Shown: positions 8,176-16,622 of the stretch, piece after piece | How positions within the stretch are numbered: the stretch's first letter is position 1 | Layout: each line of letters begins with the position of its first letter | NCBI GenBank assembly: GCA_030037735.1 | Contig: JASHQC010000042.1 | Location: 1-42,955 of the forward strand | DNA from: Thermoplasmata archaeon | GTDB taxonomy: Archaea > Thermoplasmatota > Thermoplasmata > Lutacidiplasmatales > UBA184 | Reading direction: 5' to 3' | DNA: 42,955 nt | Translations under genes and position numbers: made by a program | The notes under the pieces: model-generated | What the model saw: only the letters and a program-made list of their open reading frames with translations | The model's database searches: none | Told to the model about the DNA's origin: nothing

Positions 8176-9672
8176 CTAGGCCGGATCGCCGTAGACCGTG
8201 TAGTGCCAGCCTTTACGCGCCTGTCCGGTGAGGTCGATGTACAGGTTCTTCACGACCGTGTAGTCGGCGAGCGAGTCGGCGCCGAGGTCCTTACCGAAGC
8301 CGGATTGCTTGAACCCGCCGTGCGGCGTTTCGGAGCCGAGCGGGAGGTGGTCGTTGACCCACACGTCTCCGAACCGTATGGCGTTCGCGGCCCGGAGCGC
8401 GGTACGCACGTTCTGTGTCCACACACTGCCGGCGAGACCGTACTCCACTCCGTTCGCGATCTCGACCGCGTCGTCGAACTTTTCGAATTCGATGATGTCC
8501 AGCACCGGCCCGAAGATCTCCTTCTGGGCGATCTCCATGTCCGGCGCTACTTGATCGAAAACGGTGGGGGTGACGAAGGCGCCCTGCTTCAGCTTCCCTC
8601 CGGCCTCGGTGCCCCCGGCCCGGAGCTTCGCTCCCTCGCCCTTGCCCTCCTCGACCCAGTCGAGCACCTTCTTCTGGTGGCTCGCGTGGACGAGGGGTCC
8701 CAGGTCCGTGGAACGGGACGATGGGTCCCCGATCCGGATCTGCTTGATCCGCTCCAGGAGTCCCTTTTCGAACTTCTCGCGCACTGACTTGTGGATGATG
8801 ATCCGGGTGGCCGCCGTGCAGTCCTGGCCCCCGTTCACGTAGCCGCCGACAATCGCCCCTTCGACAGCGGACGGGAGGTCCGCGTCCTCGAAGACGATGA
8901 AGGGAGCCTTCCCTCCGAGCTCGAGCTGTACGCGCTTCACGGTGCTGCTCGCCGCTTCCATGACCTTCCTGCCGGTCTCCGTATCCCCCGTGAGGGAGAC
9001 CATGTCGACCTTCGGGTTGCGGCACAGCTCGTCCCCAACTTCGGGCCCGGGCCCGGTCACGACGTTCAGCACGCCGACCGGGAGCCCCGCTTCGGTGAAG
9101 GCCTTCCCGAGCTCGAGCGTGGTGAGCGGCGTCCAACTGGCCGGCTTGAGCACGACCGTATTGCCGGTCACGAGCGCCGGTCCGACCTTCCAGACTGCCA
9201 TCATGAAGGGATAGTTCCACGGCGTGATCGACCCGACCACGCCGACTGGTTCGCGACGGAAGATCGTGGTTCCGTCTCCGAGGAATTCCTGGGGGCTCTT
9301 CGCATCGAGCGTGCGGCAGGCCCCCGCATAAAAGATCAGGTTGTCAATCGAGCCCGGGATGTCGACGTCCGCGGCCTGCTTGATCGTTTTGCCCTGGTTC
9401 CGGCTCTCCAGCTCGGCGATGGCCGCCGCCCGGGACTGGAGGATCTGAGCCGCCTTGAGGTAGACGTCCCCCCGGGCGCGCGCCGGCAGGCGCGGCCAGG
9501 GACCCTTATCAAAGGCGTCGCGGGCGGCGTCGATCGCCTTCCGGATGTCCTCGCGGGTCCCCTTGGGCACTTCACCGATCGATTTCCCCGTGAACGGACT
9601 CACGACGGAAATCGTCCCTTCGGACGAAGAATCCACCCACTCGCCACCGACGAGCATCTTAGAGGTCGCCAT
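8176..9672 (-). CDS. Aldehyde dehydrogenase, gamma-aminobutyraldehyde-dehydrogenase type
   Basis: 498 aa from the ATG at 9672 (MATSKMLVGGEWVDS). The track's longer start adds 21 non-homologous-looking residues and overlaps the promoter. Catalytic residues are the TPWNYP asparagine, the Glu in VQLELGGKAPF and the Cys in NGGQDCTAATR. GQDCTAA and the C-terminal WVNDHLPLGSETPHGGFKQSGFGKDLG...DYTVVK resemble the E. coli PatD (YdcW) gamma-aminobutyraldehyde dehydrogenase pattern, unlike ALDH 1. Such enzymes take omega-amino aldehydes from diamines or polyamines to the amino acid. First gene of the ALDH2 - ALDH1 - FAD2 unit and divergent from the ABC binding protein gene, which fits import followed by oxidation. 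Confidence 0.88.
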   Translation of the reverse strand: MATSKMLVGGEWVDSSSEGTISVVSPFTGKSIGEVPKGTREDIRKAIDAARDAFDKGPWPRLPARARGDVYLKAAQILQSRAAAIAELESRNQGKTIKQAADVDIPGSIDNLIFYAGACRTLDAKSPQEFLGDGTTIFRREPVGVVGSITPWNYPFMMAVWKVGPALVTGNTVVLKPASWTPLTTLELGKAFTEAGLPVGVLNVVTGPGPEVGDELCRNPKVDMVSLTGDTETGRKVMEAASSTVKRVQLELGGKAPFIVFEDADLPSAVEGAIVGGYVNGGQDCTAATRIIIHKSVREKFEKGLLERIKQIRIGDPSSRSTDLGPLVHASHQKKVLDWVEEGKGEGAKLRAGGTEAGGKLKQGAFVTPTVFDQVAPDMEIAQKEIFGPVLDIIEFEKFDDAVEIANGVEYGLAGSVWTQNVRTALRAANAIRFGDVWVNDHLPLGSETPHGGFKQSGFGKDLGADSLADYTVVKNLYIDLTGQARKGWHYTVYGDPA

Positions 9673-9702
9673 GTAAATCGCCGAGGGCGGAAGCCTCCTT
9701 CG

Positions 9703-9708
9703 GGTAAA
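9703..9708 (-). promoter_or_regulatory. TATA-like box of the ALDH operon
   Basis: The reverse strand reads CATCTTTACCCG. TTTACC begins 36 nt before the ATG at 9672, and GAAGGAGG lies between. Confidence 0.4.
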
Positions 9709-9782
9709 GATGCTTTCGAGGGTAATCCGACGCACCGACCGCGTCCCGAGGGAAAACCTGCCTTCGGACCGCTATCCTAGGG

Positions 9783-9788
9783 TTTATG
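9783..9788 (+). promoter_or_regulatory. Possible TATA box of the binding-protein gene
   Basis: GGGTTTATGTGG lies 48 nt before the ATG at 9831. Between them GGGAGGG forms a good Shine-Dalgarno, so a short leader is expected. This TATA and the ALDH box form a divergent promoter region. Confidence 0.35.
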
Positions 9789-9830
9789 TGGTGGGTCCCC
9801 CTCTTCGCGCCAGCCGCTGGGAGGGATTCG

Positions 9831-11834
9831 ATGGATCCCCGATCTTTGCGAATTGGTGCCGTCGTCGTGGCCGTGCTGACAGCGCTGTCCGCCGGGGGAG
9901 CGTACTACGCACTCAGCACCGCGGCGGCCCACGCCGCCACCTGTTCCCTTTCGACCACGAGCGCGATCGTGGTCGACCAACCCGAGATCCCGGACTCGCT
10001 CGACCCAGCGGTCACCTACACGACTCCGGGTTGGGGAATTGTCCAGCAGGTCTATCAAACCCTGATCTTCTACAACGGCACCGAGTACGGACCTTCCACC
10101 ACGCCCAGCGCTACGTTGGGGCCGAACTATCAGGTCCCGCTCCTGGCCAAGAACTGGACGATCTCTGCTGACGGCACCCATTGGAACTTTACTCTGTGGT
10201 CCAATGAGTACTTCTCGAACGGCGACCCAATCAACGCGTACGTGATGTGGTATTCCCTCAGCCGCGGCTTGGTGATGAATCAGCCGCTGGTCTATCTCGA
10301 GGAGGAGAATTTCTTCCTCCCCGGGCTCACCTACGACAACAACTCGTCCACTCAGAGCCAAACGAACACGCAGAACTGGCTGGCCAACGTCCTCAACTCG
10401 ATGGACACCCTCTCCATCGTGACCAATCCGTCAGCGAGTCTCCTCGACATCATGACGGCCCACAACCAGTCGTTCCAGGTGATCAATGCCTCGACGATCG
10501 AGTTCAACATCGGTGCCGGTTCGGTAGACGCCAACAACCTCGCGCCGTACACGAGCCCGCGCCCGTACCCGTTCTTGCTCGACCAGCTCGCCACGCCCGG
10601 GTTCGCTGCCGTGGACCCGCTCTACGTCGCTGCCCATGGCGGTGTGGTGACGAACCAGGTCAACACCTGGATGTCCAACAACATGATGGGCAGCGGCCCG
10701 TACGCGCTGAGCTTCTGGTCCCCCTCCACCGGATATACCGTTTCCCCGAGCAAGGACTACTGGGGCACCGCCATCGCGGCCGCCCACCCGACCTACAACA
10801 ACCTCCAACCGGCGAAGAGCGCGATCGATGTCTCCTTCCAGGAGAACCCCACCATCGTCGTCGAGAACATGGAAACCGGCGCCGCGGCGCTCGGCTCCTT
10901 CGCGTATATCGGCCCCTCACAGATCCACGAGTTGCAGGGGCAGAAGTGTCTCTACGTGAAGCCGCTCCCGCCGGTCTTCGGCGCGCTCAGCTTCGCCCCC
11001 TGGGTCTACATGGACCAGAACGCGTCGGTCCTTCCCGGGCAGCCGGTCAATCCGTTCGCGAACCTGTCGGTCCGGGCCGCCGTCGTCCACGCGATCAACT
11101 ATAGCCAGATCGTCTCGGTCGCCTTAGGGGGCTACGGGACGAATTGGGTAGGTCCCATTCCCACGGGCTACCCGGACTACGATTCCACGAATCTGCCGAA
11201 CTACACCTACGACCTCACGCTGGCGATGCAGGAGATGAACGCGTCCCCGTGGCCGATGTCGAGCGGCGGGCTTAACCCCGTCTTCCCCCACGGGATCAAC
11301 TTCGAGTACTTTCAGACCGGGGATTGGAACACCGTCGCCGAGCTGATCCAGAGCACCCTCAAGAAGGTCGACATCCCGCTCAACCTCGTCCCGATGAGCA
11401 TCGACACGCTCGTGGAGGAGCAATCGCAAGAATCGTACGGAACGCTGCCGGTGGTGTGTACCTCCCAAACGCCGGCCAACGGGGGGCCCTTCTACATCGG
11501 GCTCGACTACTACACGGGAGACTACGTCGGCCCCGACGACCCGACGGAGCTCAACGCCTGGAGCGCGGGGGGCTACAACCTCTGCATGTCGGAGTTCGCG
11601 AACCAGACGGTCGATGACTGGTTCTACGACGCGGCCGAGAGCACGAACGTGGCGGCCGCCGCGGAGTACTACGGCGACATCACGAACTACATGTACTACA
11701 ACTACACCGACGCGTGGCTGCCGATCCCGACCTCGTTCCAGGTCTACAACGTCGGGGTTCAGGGTATCGTGCAGAACCCGATGGGTAGCGGGATCGGGTT
11801 CCAGCTGATCTACAACACCGACTACCTGAGCTGA
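9831..11834 (+). CDS. ABC transporter substrate-binding protein, family 5 (peptide/dipeptide type)
   Basis: 667 aa from the ATG at 9831, chosen because GGGAGGGATTCG precedes it. The track start 15 codons upstream lacks a ribosome site. The N-terminus MDPRSLRIGAVVVAVLTALSAGGAYYAL is a membrane-spanning signal or anchor segment, and a Cys follows at AHAATC, which could be a lipid-attachment site. The body has the family-5 pattern: IPDSLDPAVTYTTPGWGIVQQVYQTLIFYNG, LAKNWTISADGTHWNFTLW, and FANLSVRAAVVHAINYSQIV. Such proteins catch peptides or other amine solutes outside the cell for the OppBCDF-type transporter. Unusually, it points towards the transporter operon tail to tail, its stop only 9 nt from that of the ATPase gene. 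Confidence 0.92.
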   Translation: MDPRSLRIGAVVVAVLTALSAGGAYYALSTAAAHAATCSLSTTSAIVVDQPEIPDSLDPAVTYTTPGWGIVQQVYQTLIFYNGTEYGPSTTPSATLGPNYQVPLLAKNWTISADGTHWNFTLWSNEYFSNGDPINAYVMWYSLSRGLVMNQPLVYLEEENFFLPGLTYDNNSSTQSQTNTQNWLANVLNSMDTLSIVTNPSASLLDIMTAHNQSFQVINASTIEFNIGAGSVDANNLAPYTSPRPYPFLLDQLATPGFAAVDPLYVAAHGGVVTNQVNTWMSNNMMGSGPYALSFWSPSTGYTVSPSKDYWGTAIAAAHPTYNNLQPAKSAIDVSFQENPTIVVENMETGAAALGSFAYIGPSQIHELQGQKCLYVKPLPPVFGALSFAPWVYMDQNASVLPGQPVNPFANLSVRAAVVHAINYSQIVSVALGGYGTNWVGPIPTGYPDYDSTNLPNYTYDLTLAMQEMNASPWPMSSGGLNPVFPHGINFEYFQTGDWNTVAELIQSTLKKVDIPLNLVPMSIDTLVEEQSQESYGTLPVVCTSQTPANGGPFYIGLDYYTGDYVGPDDPTELNAWSAGGYNLCMSEFANQTVDDWFYDAAESTNVAAAAEYYGDITNYMYYNYTDAWLPIPTSFQVYNVGVQGIVQNPMGSGIGFQLIYNTDYLS

Positions 11835-11843
11835 TCCGGGGCC

Positions 11844-12944
11844 CTAGCCCCCCGTCGTCCCAACCAGGTGGCTGCCCGGCGCAATCGGAGAGGGCGCGGC
11901 GCCGCTCCCCTCCATCGCCATCAGGGTCTCCGGCGCGATATCGATGACCTCCTCCGCGCGGTGGCAGGCCGCAAGGTGCGTCGGGTCCTTGCCGATGCTC
12001 CGCAGGAGCGGCTCCTCTACCCGGCACCGATCGATGACGAACGGGCACCGGGTCGCGAACCGGCACCCGGGCGGGGGGCGGATGAGCGTCGGGATCTCGC
12101 CGGAGATACGGTACCGCGCCCGCCGGCGCCGGACATCGGGCACGGGAAGGGCGGCCAGGAGAGCCTTGGTGTAGGGATGCGTCGGATGCTCCAACACCTC
12201 GCGAACGCTCCCGATCTCGGCGAGCTTGCCGAGGTAGAGGACCGCGACCCGGTCGGCGACGTACTTGACCGCTGACACGTTGTGCGTGATCAGCAGGTAC
12301 GCGAAACGGAACTCCGACTGGAGAGCGACCAACCGATTCAGGATCTGTGCCTGGACGGCCACGTCCAGGGCGCTGGTCGGCTCGTCGAGGACGATGAGCT
12401 TGGGGCGGAGGCTCAGCGCGCGCGCCAGAGAGAGTCGCTGGCGGCCTCCCCCCGAGAACTCGTGCGGGTACTGGTCAAGGATCTCGGGCATCAGCCCGAC
12501 CGTCGGCAGCAGCTCGGCGACCCGCCGCCGGAGCTCCGCCCTCCCGAGCCCCGGTTCCTGGGCGCGGATCGGCTCGCTCACGATCTCCCAGACCCGCATC
12601 CGGGGGTCGAGCGACCCGACCGGGTCCTGGAAGACCACCTGGACGTTCCGGCGCCACGCTCTCAGTCGGGTGCCCTGAAGGTGGGCGACGTCCTGCCCTT
12701 CGAAGAGGATTCGGCCGGCGGTGGGCTCGTGCAGCCGGGAGATCAACCAGCCGAGCGTGGTTTTTCCCGAGCCGGACTCGCCGATGAGCCCCACCGACTC
12801 GCCATGGTTCACGTTGAATGACACACCGTCCACGGCCCGAATCGCGAGCTTGGCATGCCCCCGGAGCGTCTCGGTCAACGACCGCGTGAGCGGGAAGTAC
12901 TTCTGGATGTCCTCGATCTGAACGAGGGTCGGAGCGCTGCTCAT
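11844..12944 (-). CDS. Dipeptide/oligopeptide ABC transporter ATPase (DppF/OppF type)
   Basis: 366 aa from the ATG at 12944, which overlaps the upstream ATPase stop as ATGA. The track start at 13088 is inside that gene and is rejected. Walker A is GESGSGKT near residue 55, the Q-loop is VVFQDP, and Walker B is LIVLDEPTSALD. The signature is FSGGGRQRLSLARAL, with Gly where most homologues have Gln (SGGQRQR). The C-terminal oligopeptide-transporter domain GCRFATRCPFVIDRC carries the cysteines common in this subfamily. It hydrolyses ATP to drive import with the neighbouring ATPase and permeases. Last gene of the transporter operon. Confidence 0.93.
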   Translation of the reverse strand: MSSAPTLVQIEDIQKYFPLTRSLTETLRGHAKLAIRAVDGVSFNVNHGESVGLIGESGSGKTTLGWLISRLHEPTAGRILFEGQDVAHLQGTRLRAWRRNVQVVFQDPVGSLDPRMRVWEIVSEPIRAQEPGLGRAELRRRVAELLPTVGLMPEILDQYPHEFSGGGRQRLSLARALSLRPKLIVLDEPTSALDVAVQAQILNRLVALQSEFRFAYLLITHNVSAVKYVADRVAVLYLGKLAEIGSVREVLEHPTHPYTKALLAALPVPDVRRRRARYRISGEIPTLIRPPPGCRFATRCPFVIDRCRVEEPLLRSIGKDPTHLAACHRAEEVIDIAPETLMAMEGSGAAPSPIAPGSHLVGTTGG

Positions 12945-14089
12945 GGCATCGACGGCACCTCGTCCGGAAAGAAGCAGGCCGTCCGGTGCATCCCGCCGGC
13001 GGGCCCGGGCGGCAACAGAGCGAACGGCGGCCCGGGCTTGACCCGGCAGACGTCGCGCGCCAACGGGCAGCGCGGATTGAAAGTGCATCCCACTGGAAGC
13101 TTGGAGAGGTTCGGCACCGAGCCCGAGAGGGACGGCAGAACGCCCTCGTCCTTGTACCGGTTCGGTATCGATCGGAGGAGCGCCTTCGTGTAGGGGTGCC
13201 GGGGCGACTCGAAGATCTCGGCGACCGGCCCGAACTCGACCATGTGGCCGGCGTACATCACCCCCACATCGTCCGCCATCTCGGCGATGACGCCCAGGTC
13301 GTGGCTGATGAACATGATGGAGGTCCGTACCTCCTCCATCAGCTCCTTCATCAGCGTCAGAACCTGCGCCTGAATCGTCACGTCGAGCGCGCTCGTCGGC
13401 TCGTCCGCGATGAGGAGCGCCGGCTTGCCGCTCAGCGCCATGGCGATCATGATCCGCTGGCGCATGCCGCCCGACAGTTCGTGGGGGAACAGGTTGACAA
13501 TCCGCTCCGGGTCGTTAATCCGGACGAGCCGGAGGAAGTCGAGGACCTCCTGGTGAATCTCCTTTGTCATCGGCGGGCCCCGCGTCTTCAGGGTCTGGGT
13601 CACGTTCGGTGGAATGAACGGGCCGGTGACCACCTCCGAGGCCTTCGGAAGCTCCCGTTTCGAATAGTCGAAGCCCTTGACGTCGGGCTTCAAGGCGGGC
13701 ATGATGCCCCGTTCGCGGAGCTTCCGGATCCGGACGGATTCGGCGATCTGGTCCCCGACCCGGTACGCGGGATTGAGGGAGTTGATGGGCTCCTGGAAGA
13801 TCATGCCGATGCCGGTACCCCGCACCCCGGGCATCCGCCACTTCGGGATCTTCAAGAGGTCGGTCCCCTGGAAGACGATCTTGCCGGACGTCACCTTCGC
13901 CGGTGGCTCCGGAAGCAGCCGGGGAATGGAGTGGCCGAGCGTGCTCTTCCCGCAGCCCGTCTCCCCCACGACCCCGACGACCCGGCCCGGCAGCAGTTCA
14001 AGGGAGACGTCGGCGAGGGCGTGGAACGTACCCGCGCCGACCGCGTAGTCGACCGAGAGATGTTCGATCCGTAGCAGCGAGTCGGCCAG
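12941..14089 (-). CDS. Dipeptide/oligopeptide ABC transporter ATPase (DppD/OppD type), 5' end disturbed
   Basis: The track starts this gene at 13969, right at Walker A (GETGCGKST), which would delete the first strands. The frame is open upstream and encodes LLRIEHLSVDYAVGAGTFHALADVSLELLPGRVVGVVGETGCGKS, the expected N-terminus, but has no ATG, GTG or TTG. Either a CTG at 14089 is used, or one base too many stands in the six-C run at 14097-14102. Dropping one base joins this frame to an ATG at 14135 that overlaps the permease stop as ATGA, the same arrangement as the next gene pair. The rest is normal: MIFQEPINSLNP, LSGGMRQRIMIAMAL, LLIADEPTSALD, and CTFNPRCPLARDVC. Partner of the downstream ATPase. 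Confidence 0.88.
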   Translation of the reverse strand: MADSLLRIEHLSVDYAVGAGTFHALADVSLELLPGRVVGVVGETGCGKSTLGHSIPRLLPEPPAKVTSGKIVFQGTDLLKIPKWRMPGVRGTGIGMIFQEPINSLNPAYRVGDQIAESVRIRKLRERGIMPALKPDVKGFDYSKRELPKASEVVTGPFIPPNVTQTLKTRGPPMTKEIHQEVLDFLRLVRINDPERIVNLFPHELSGGMRQRIMIAMALSGKPALLIADEPTSALDVTIQAQVLTLMKELMEEVRTSIMFISHDLGVIAEMADDVGVMYAGHMVEFGPVAEIFESPRHPYTKALLRSIPNRYKDEGVLPSLSGSVPNLSKLPVGCTFNPRCPLARDVCRVKPGPPFALLPPGPAGGMHRTACFFPDEVPSMP

Positions 14090-14131
14090 CGGCTCACCCC
14101 CCTCCCTGGCCCGAGGCGTACACGGGGCTCT

Positions 14132-15151
14132 TCATGGCCGTTCCGCTGCGGGCGTCGCCGCGGCCGTGGTCGACATGATCCGCCGGCTGCGGGGGTCGAG
14201 GATGTCCCGGAGCCCGTCGCCCAGCAGACTAAACGCGAGCACGGTGATGAAAATCGCCGCGGTGACGGACAGCACCGTCCAGGGCGCAGAGAGGAGGTAG
14301 TCCTGGTAGGAGAACATCAGATTTCCCCACTCGGGGATGGACGGAGGGACCCCGACGCCGACGTAGGAGATGGTCGAGTAGGTCACGATGACCGTGCCGA
14401 CGTCGAGGCTGAAGTAGACGATGAGCGGCTCGAGCAGGTTCCGGACGACGTGCCGGAACAGGATCCGGCTCTCGGACACCCCGGCCGCTCGCGCCGCGAT
14501 GACGTACGGCTGGACCTTGATCGACAGCACCTCGCCCCGGGTGAGCCGCACATAGAACGGCCACCACGTGACGATGACGGCAAGCTCGGACTGGATTTCC
14601 CCTCGGCCCCAGGCGGCCGTGATGGCGAGCGCCAGAACGAGGGTGGGGAACGAGAGGAAGATGTCGGTGACCCGGAGTATCGCCACCGACGCCCCGGCCG
14701 AGAGGGTACCTGGCGTGTCGTAGAAGCCTGCCACCAGGCCAAGGAGGCTCCCGATGATCAGGGAAACCCCGGCGACCGCGAACCCGATCCCGAGGTCCGT
14801 CGGAAGGGCGGCCATGACGTTCGAGAAGACGTCGGCTCCTGACTGGTCGGTGCCGAACAGGTGGACCAACGACGGCCCCTGAAAGATGGGGAATGCTCCC
14901 ACGTCGAGGGCCGGGTACGGAAGAATCGAGACGGAACGCCCGATCGCGAGCAACGACACCGCGGGGACGGCCACAATCAGAAACGCGGTCAAGGAAACGA
15001 GGACGACAAGGATGAATCCGACCAGGGTGAGCGGATTCGCGGCCAGTATCCGCAGGATCAGGAAGACGTTCGCCTTCAACGCCCCGCGGGGGCGGGCTGC
15101 CACACCGGCCCGGGCAGCGGCTTTCGTCGCGGGGGCGGCGGCGGTGACCAT
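14132..15151 (-). CDS. ABC transporter permease (DppC/OppC type)
   Basis: 339 aa. An Ala-rich N-terminus (about 28 residues) leads into the first membrane helix (NPLTLVGFILVVLVSLTAFLIVAV), then a long outer loop with HLFGTDQSGADVFSNVMAALPTDLGIG, the typical DppC entry into the permease core, and four to five further helices. The EAA-type loop YVIAARAAGVSESRILFRHVVRNLLEPLIV contacts the ATPase. The end SLLGDGLRDILDPRSRR is characteristic of the family. It forms the channel with the adjacent DppB-type permease, whose stop codon directly abuts this ATG. Confidence 0.93.
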   Translation of the reverse strand: MVTAAAPATKAAARAGVAARPRGALKANVFLILRILAANPLTLVGFILVVLVSLTAFLIVAVPAVSLLAIGRSVSILPYPALDVGAFPIFQGPSLVHLFGTDQSGADVFSNVMAALPTDLGIGFAVAGVSLIIGSLLGLVAGFYDTPGTLSAGASVAILRVTDIFLSFPTLVLALAITAAWGRGEIQSELAVIVTWWPFYVRLTRGEVLSIKVQPYVIAARAAGVSESRILFRHVVRNLLEPLIVYFSLDVGTVIVTYSTISYVGVGVPPSIPEWGNLMFSYQDYLLSAPWTVLSVTAAIFITVLAFSLLGDGLRDILDPRSRRIMSTTAAATPAAERP

Positions 15152-16174
15152 CTAGCGCCACTCCACCCGGGGATCGAGAACGCCGTAGAGAATGTCGGCG
15201 ATCAGGTTCGCCGCGACCACCACGATGGCGAAGAAAATCACCACGCCGATGGTGCCGGCAAAGTCGTATTCGGTGATGGCCTCGTAGGCGTACCTCCCGA
15301 GGCCGGGCCAGACGAAGACCGACTCGATCACCACCGTTCCCGAGACCATCGTCCCCGCCGTCACCCCCAAGACCGTCGTGGTCGTGATGAGGGCGTTCCG
15401 AAGGGCGTGTTTGTATAGTACCCAAAACTCGCCGAGACCCTTCATCCGCGCGGTCTTGACGAACTCCAATGGAAGAATCTCGAGCATCGACGTGCGGGTC
15501 ATGCGCGTGGCGATCCCCATGTTGATGAAGGCCAGCGCTACCGCCGGAAGTATGAGGTGCACGATCGCATCGACCGTAGCTCCCGGGTTGAGCGCGATGA
15601 TTGCGTCGAGGACCGACATGTGGGTGATGGCGGGCACCGGCGAGGAGGTCGTCGAGAAGTCGCCTCCGCTCACCCCCAGTAAAGGTCCCAAGCCGATGGC
15701 CAACACCACCCCGGCGATGTAGGTTGGCGTGGCCCAGCCGCTGAGGTAGAAAATCCGGACCAGATGGTCCGCGATCCGGCCGTTGCTGGCCGCCGCGACG
15801 ACGCCGAGAGGAATGCCGATGAACACCATGAGGAAAGTGGCCGCGAGTACCAGCTCGAGCGTCGCGGGGAAGTCGGTGAGGAGGACCGAAAGGACCGGAG
15901 AGTGGAACAAGGGGTCTGTGCCCCAGTTCCCGCTGACGAGCCCTGCGAGATAGTAGTAGAACTGGACCGGAAGCGAGTCGTTGAAATGGTTGTTCTTCAC
16001 GCACGCCGCGATGGTCGAGGGCGAGGCCTTCGGTCCCGACCAAATCGCGCAGGGATTGGAGACGGCGATGTGCGTAAAGAAGAACGTGATGACAATGACT
16101 CCGAGCAGGACAGGGACGAGCTGCGCCAGGCGCTTGGCGATGAATACGACCAGGTCGCTACGCGAACGGCCCAT
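15152..16174 (-). CDS. ABC transporter permease (DppB/OppB type)
   Basis: 340 aa, first gene of the transporter operon. The N-terminal helix FIAKRLAQLVPVLLGVIVITFFFTHIA is typical of OppB, and the permease core follows from LELVLAATFLMVFIGIPLGVVAA. The EAA loop is EFVKTARMKGLGEFWVLYKHALRNALI, and the end AANLIADILYGVLDPRVEWR is the standard family C-terminus. About six membrane helices. The outer loop between helices 1 and 2 contains two Cys (NPCAIW and AACVKN), which could form a disulfide. A TATA-like TATGTTAT lies 38 nt upstream, and a C5/G5 hairpin falls in the short leader. Confidence 0.93.
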   Translation of the reverse strand: MGRSRSDLVVFIAKRLAQLVPVLLGVIVITFFFTHIAVSNPCAIWSGPKASPSTIAACVKNNHFNDSLPVQFYYYLAGLVSGNWGTDPLFHSPVLSVLLTDFPATLELVLAATFLMVFIGIPLGVVAAASNGRIADHLVRIFYLSGWATPTYIAGVVLAIGLGPLLGVSGGDFSTTSSPVPAITHMSVLDAIIALNPGATVDAIVHLILPAVALAFINMGIATRMTRTSMLEILPLEFVKTARMKGLGEFWVLYKHALRNALITTTTVLGVTAGTMVSGTVVIESVFVWPGLGRYAYEAITEYDFAGTIGVVIFFAIVVVAANLIADILYGVLDPRVEWR

Positions 16175-16187
16175 CTAATGTCGGACC

Positions 16188-16204
16188 CCCCCACGGGTTG
16201 GGGG
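16188..16204 (-). other. Small hairpin in the leader of the ABC operon
   Basis: CCCCC-ACGGGTT-GGGGG, a 5-bp GC stem with a 7-nt loop, 14 nt before the OppB-type ATG. It may affect translation of the first permease. No U-run follows, so it is not a terminator. Confidence 0.3.
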
Positions 16205-16212
16205 ATAACATA
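16205..16212 (-). promoter_or_regulatory. TATA-like box of the ABC transporter operon
   Basis: The reverse strand reads GGTATGTTATCC, beginning 38 nt before the ATG at 16174. Confidence 0.35.
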
Positions 16213-16260
16213 CCTTCCTTGGCCAGTCCCCCCGGGCGGGGACCAGAGGGAGTCGCTGCG

Positions 16261-16611
16261 CTATCGCGGGGTCGGCGACTCGGCGGGGGCAAACACGACG
16301 AGCAGCTCGAGCGGTTCTGTCACCGAATGGAAGCGGTGGTCGACCCCCCGAGCCACGAAGATCGTCTCTCCGGGCTCTACCGAGTAGTCCCGGCCCGCGA
16401 TCGTGATCGCTCCCCGGCCGCGGATAACGAAGTAGACTTCGTCCTCCCGGTGAGGGGTCTGAGGATCAACGCCGCCCGCATGCAGGGCATAGAGCCCCGC
16501 GCTCATCGAGCGGACCCGAAGGAACTCGAGGTACAGTCCTCCCGCCCGTTTCCGGCGGGCTTTCATCTCATCGAGGGGAAAGATCGCGCCACTCTTCGGA
16601 GGCGACGGCAT
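16261..16611 (-). CDS. Small cupin-domain protein
   Basis: 116 aa from the ATG at 16611, picked for the strong ribosome site GAGGAGGTCGAG and because the longer track start lies within the upstream gene. It has one conserved double-stranded beta-helix domain with motif 1 HAGGVDPQTPHREDEVYFVIRGRGAI and motif 2 VEPGETIFVARGVDHRFHSV, supplying His and Glu residues able to bind a metal. It starts 11 nt after the stop of FAD oxidoreductase 3, so both are co-translated. Cupins of this size are dioxygenases, isomerases or sensor proteins. Nothing in the sequence picks among these. A role in the same pathway is inferred from the operon. Confidence 0.85.
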   Translation of the reverse strand: MPSPPKSGAIFPLDEMKARRKRAGGLYLEFLRVRSMSAGLYALHAGGVDPQTPHREDEVYFVIRGRGAITIAGRDYSVEPGETIFVARGVDHRFHSVTEPLELLVVFAPAESPTPR

Positions 16612-16622
16612 CTCGACCTCCT

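Noticed and set aside
14229-16043. 604-aa minus-strand ORF
   Set aside because: Shadow frame of both permeases; Arg/Gly/His-rich without membrane helices.
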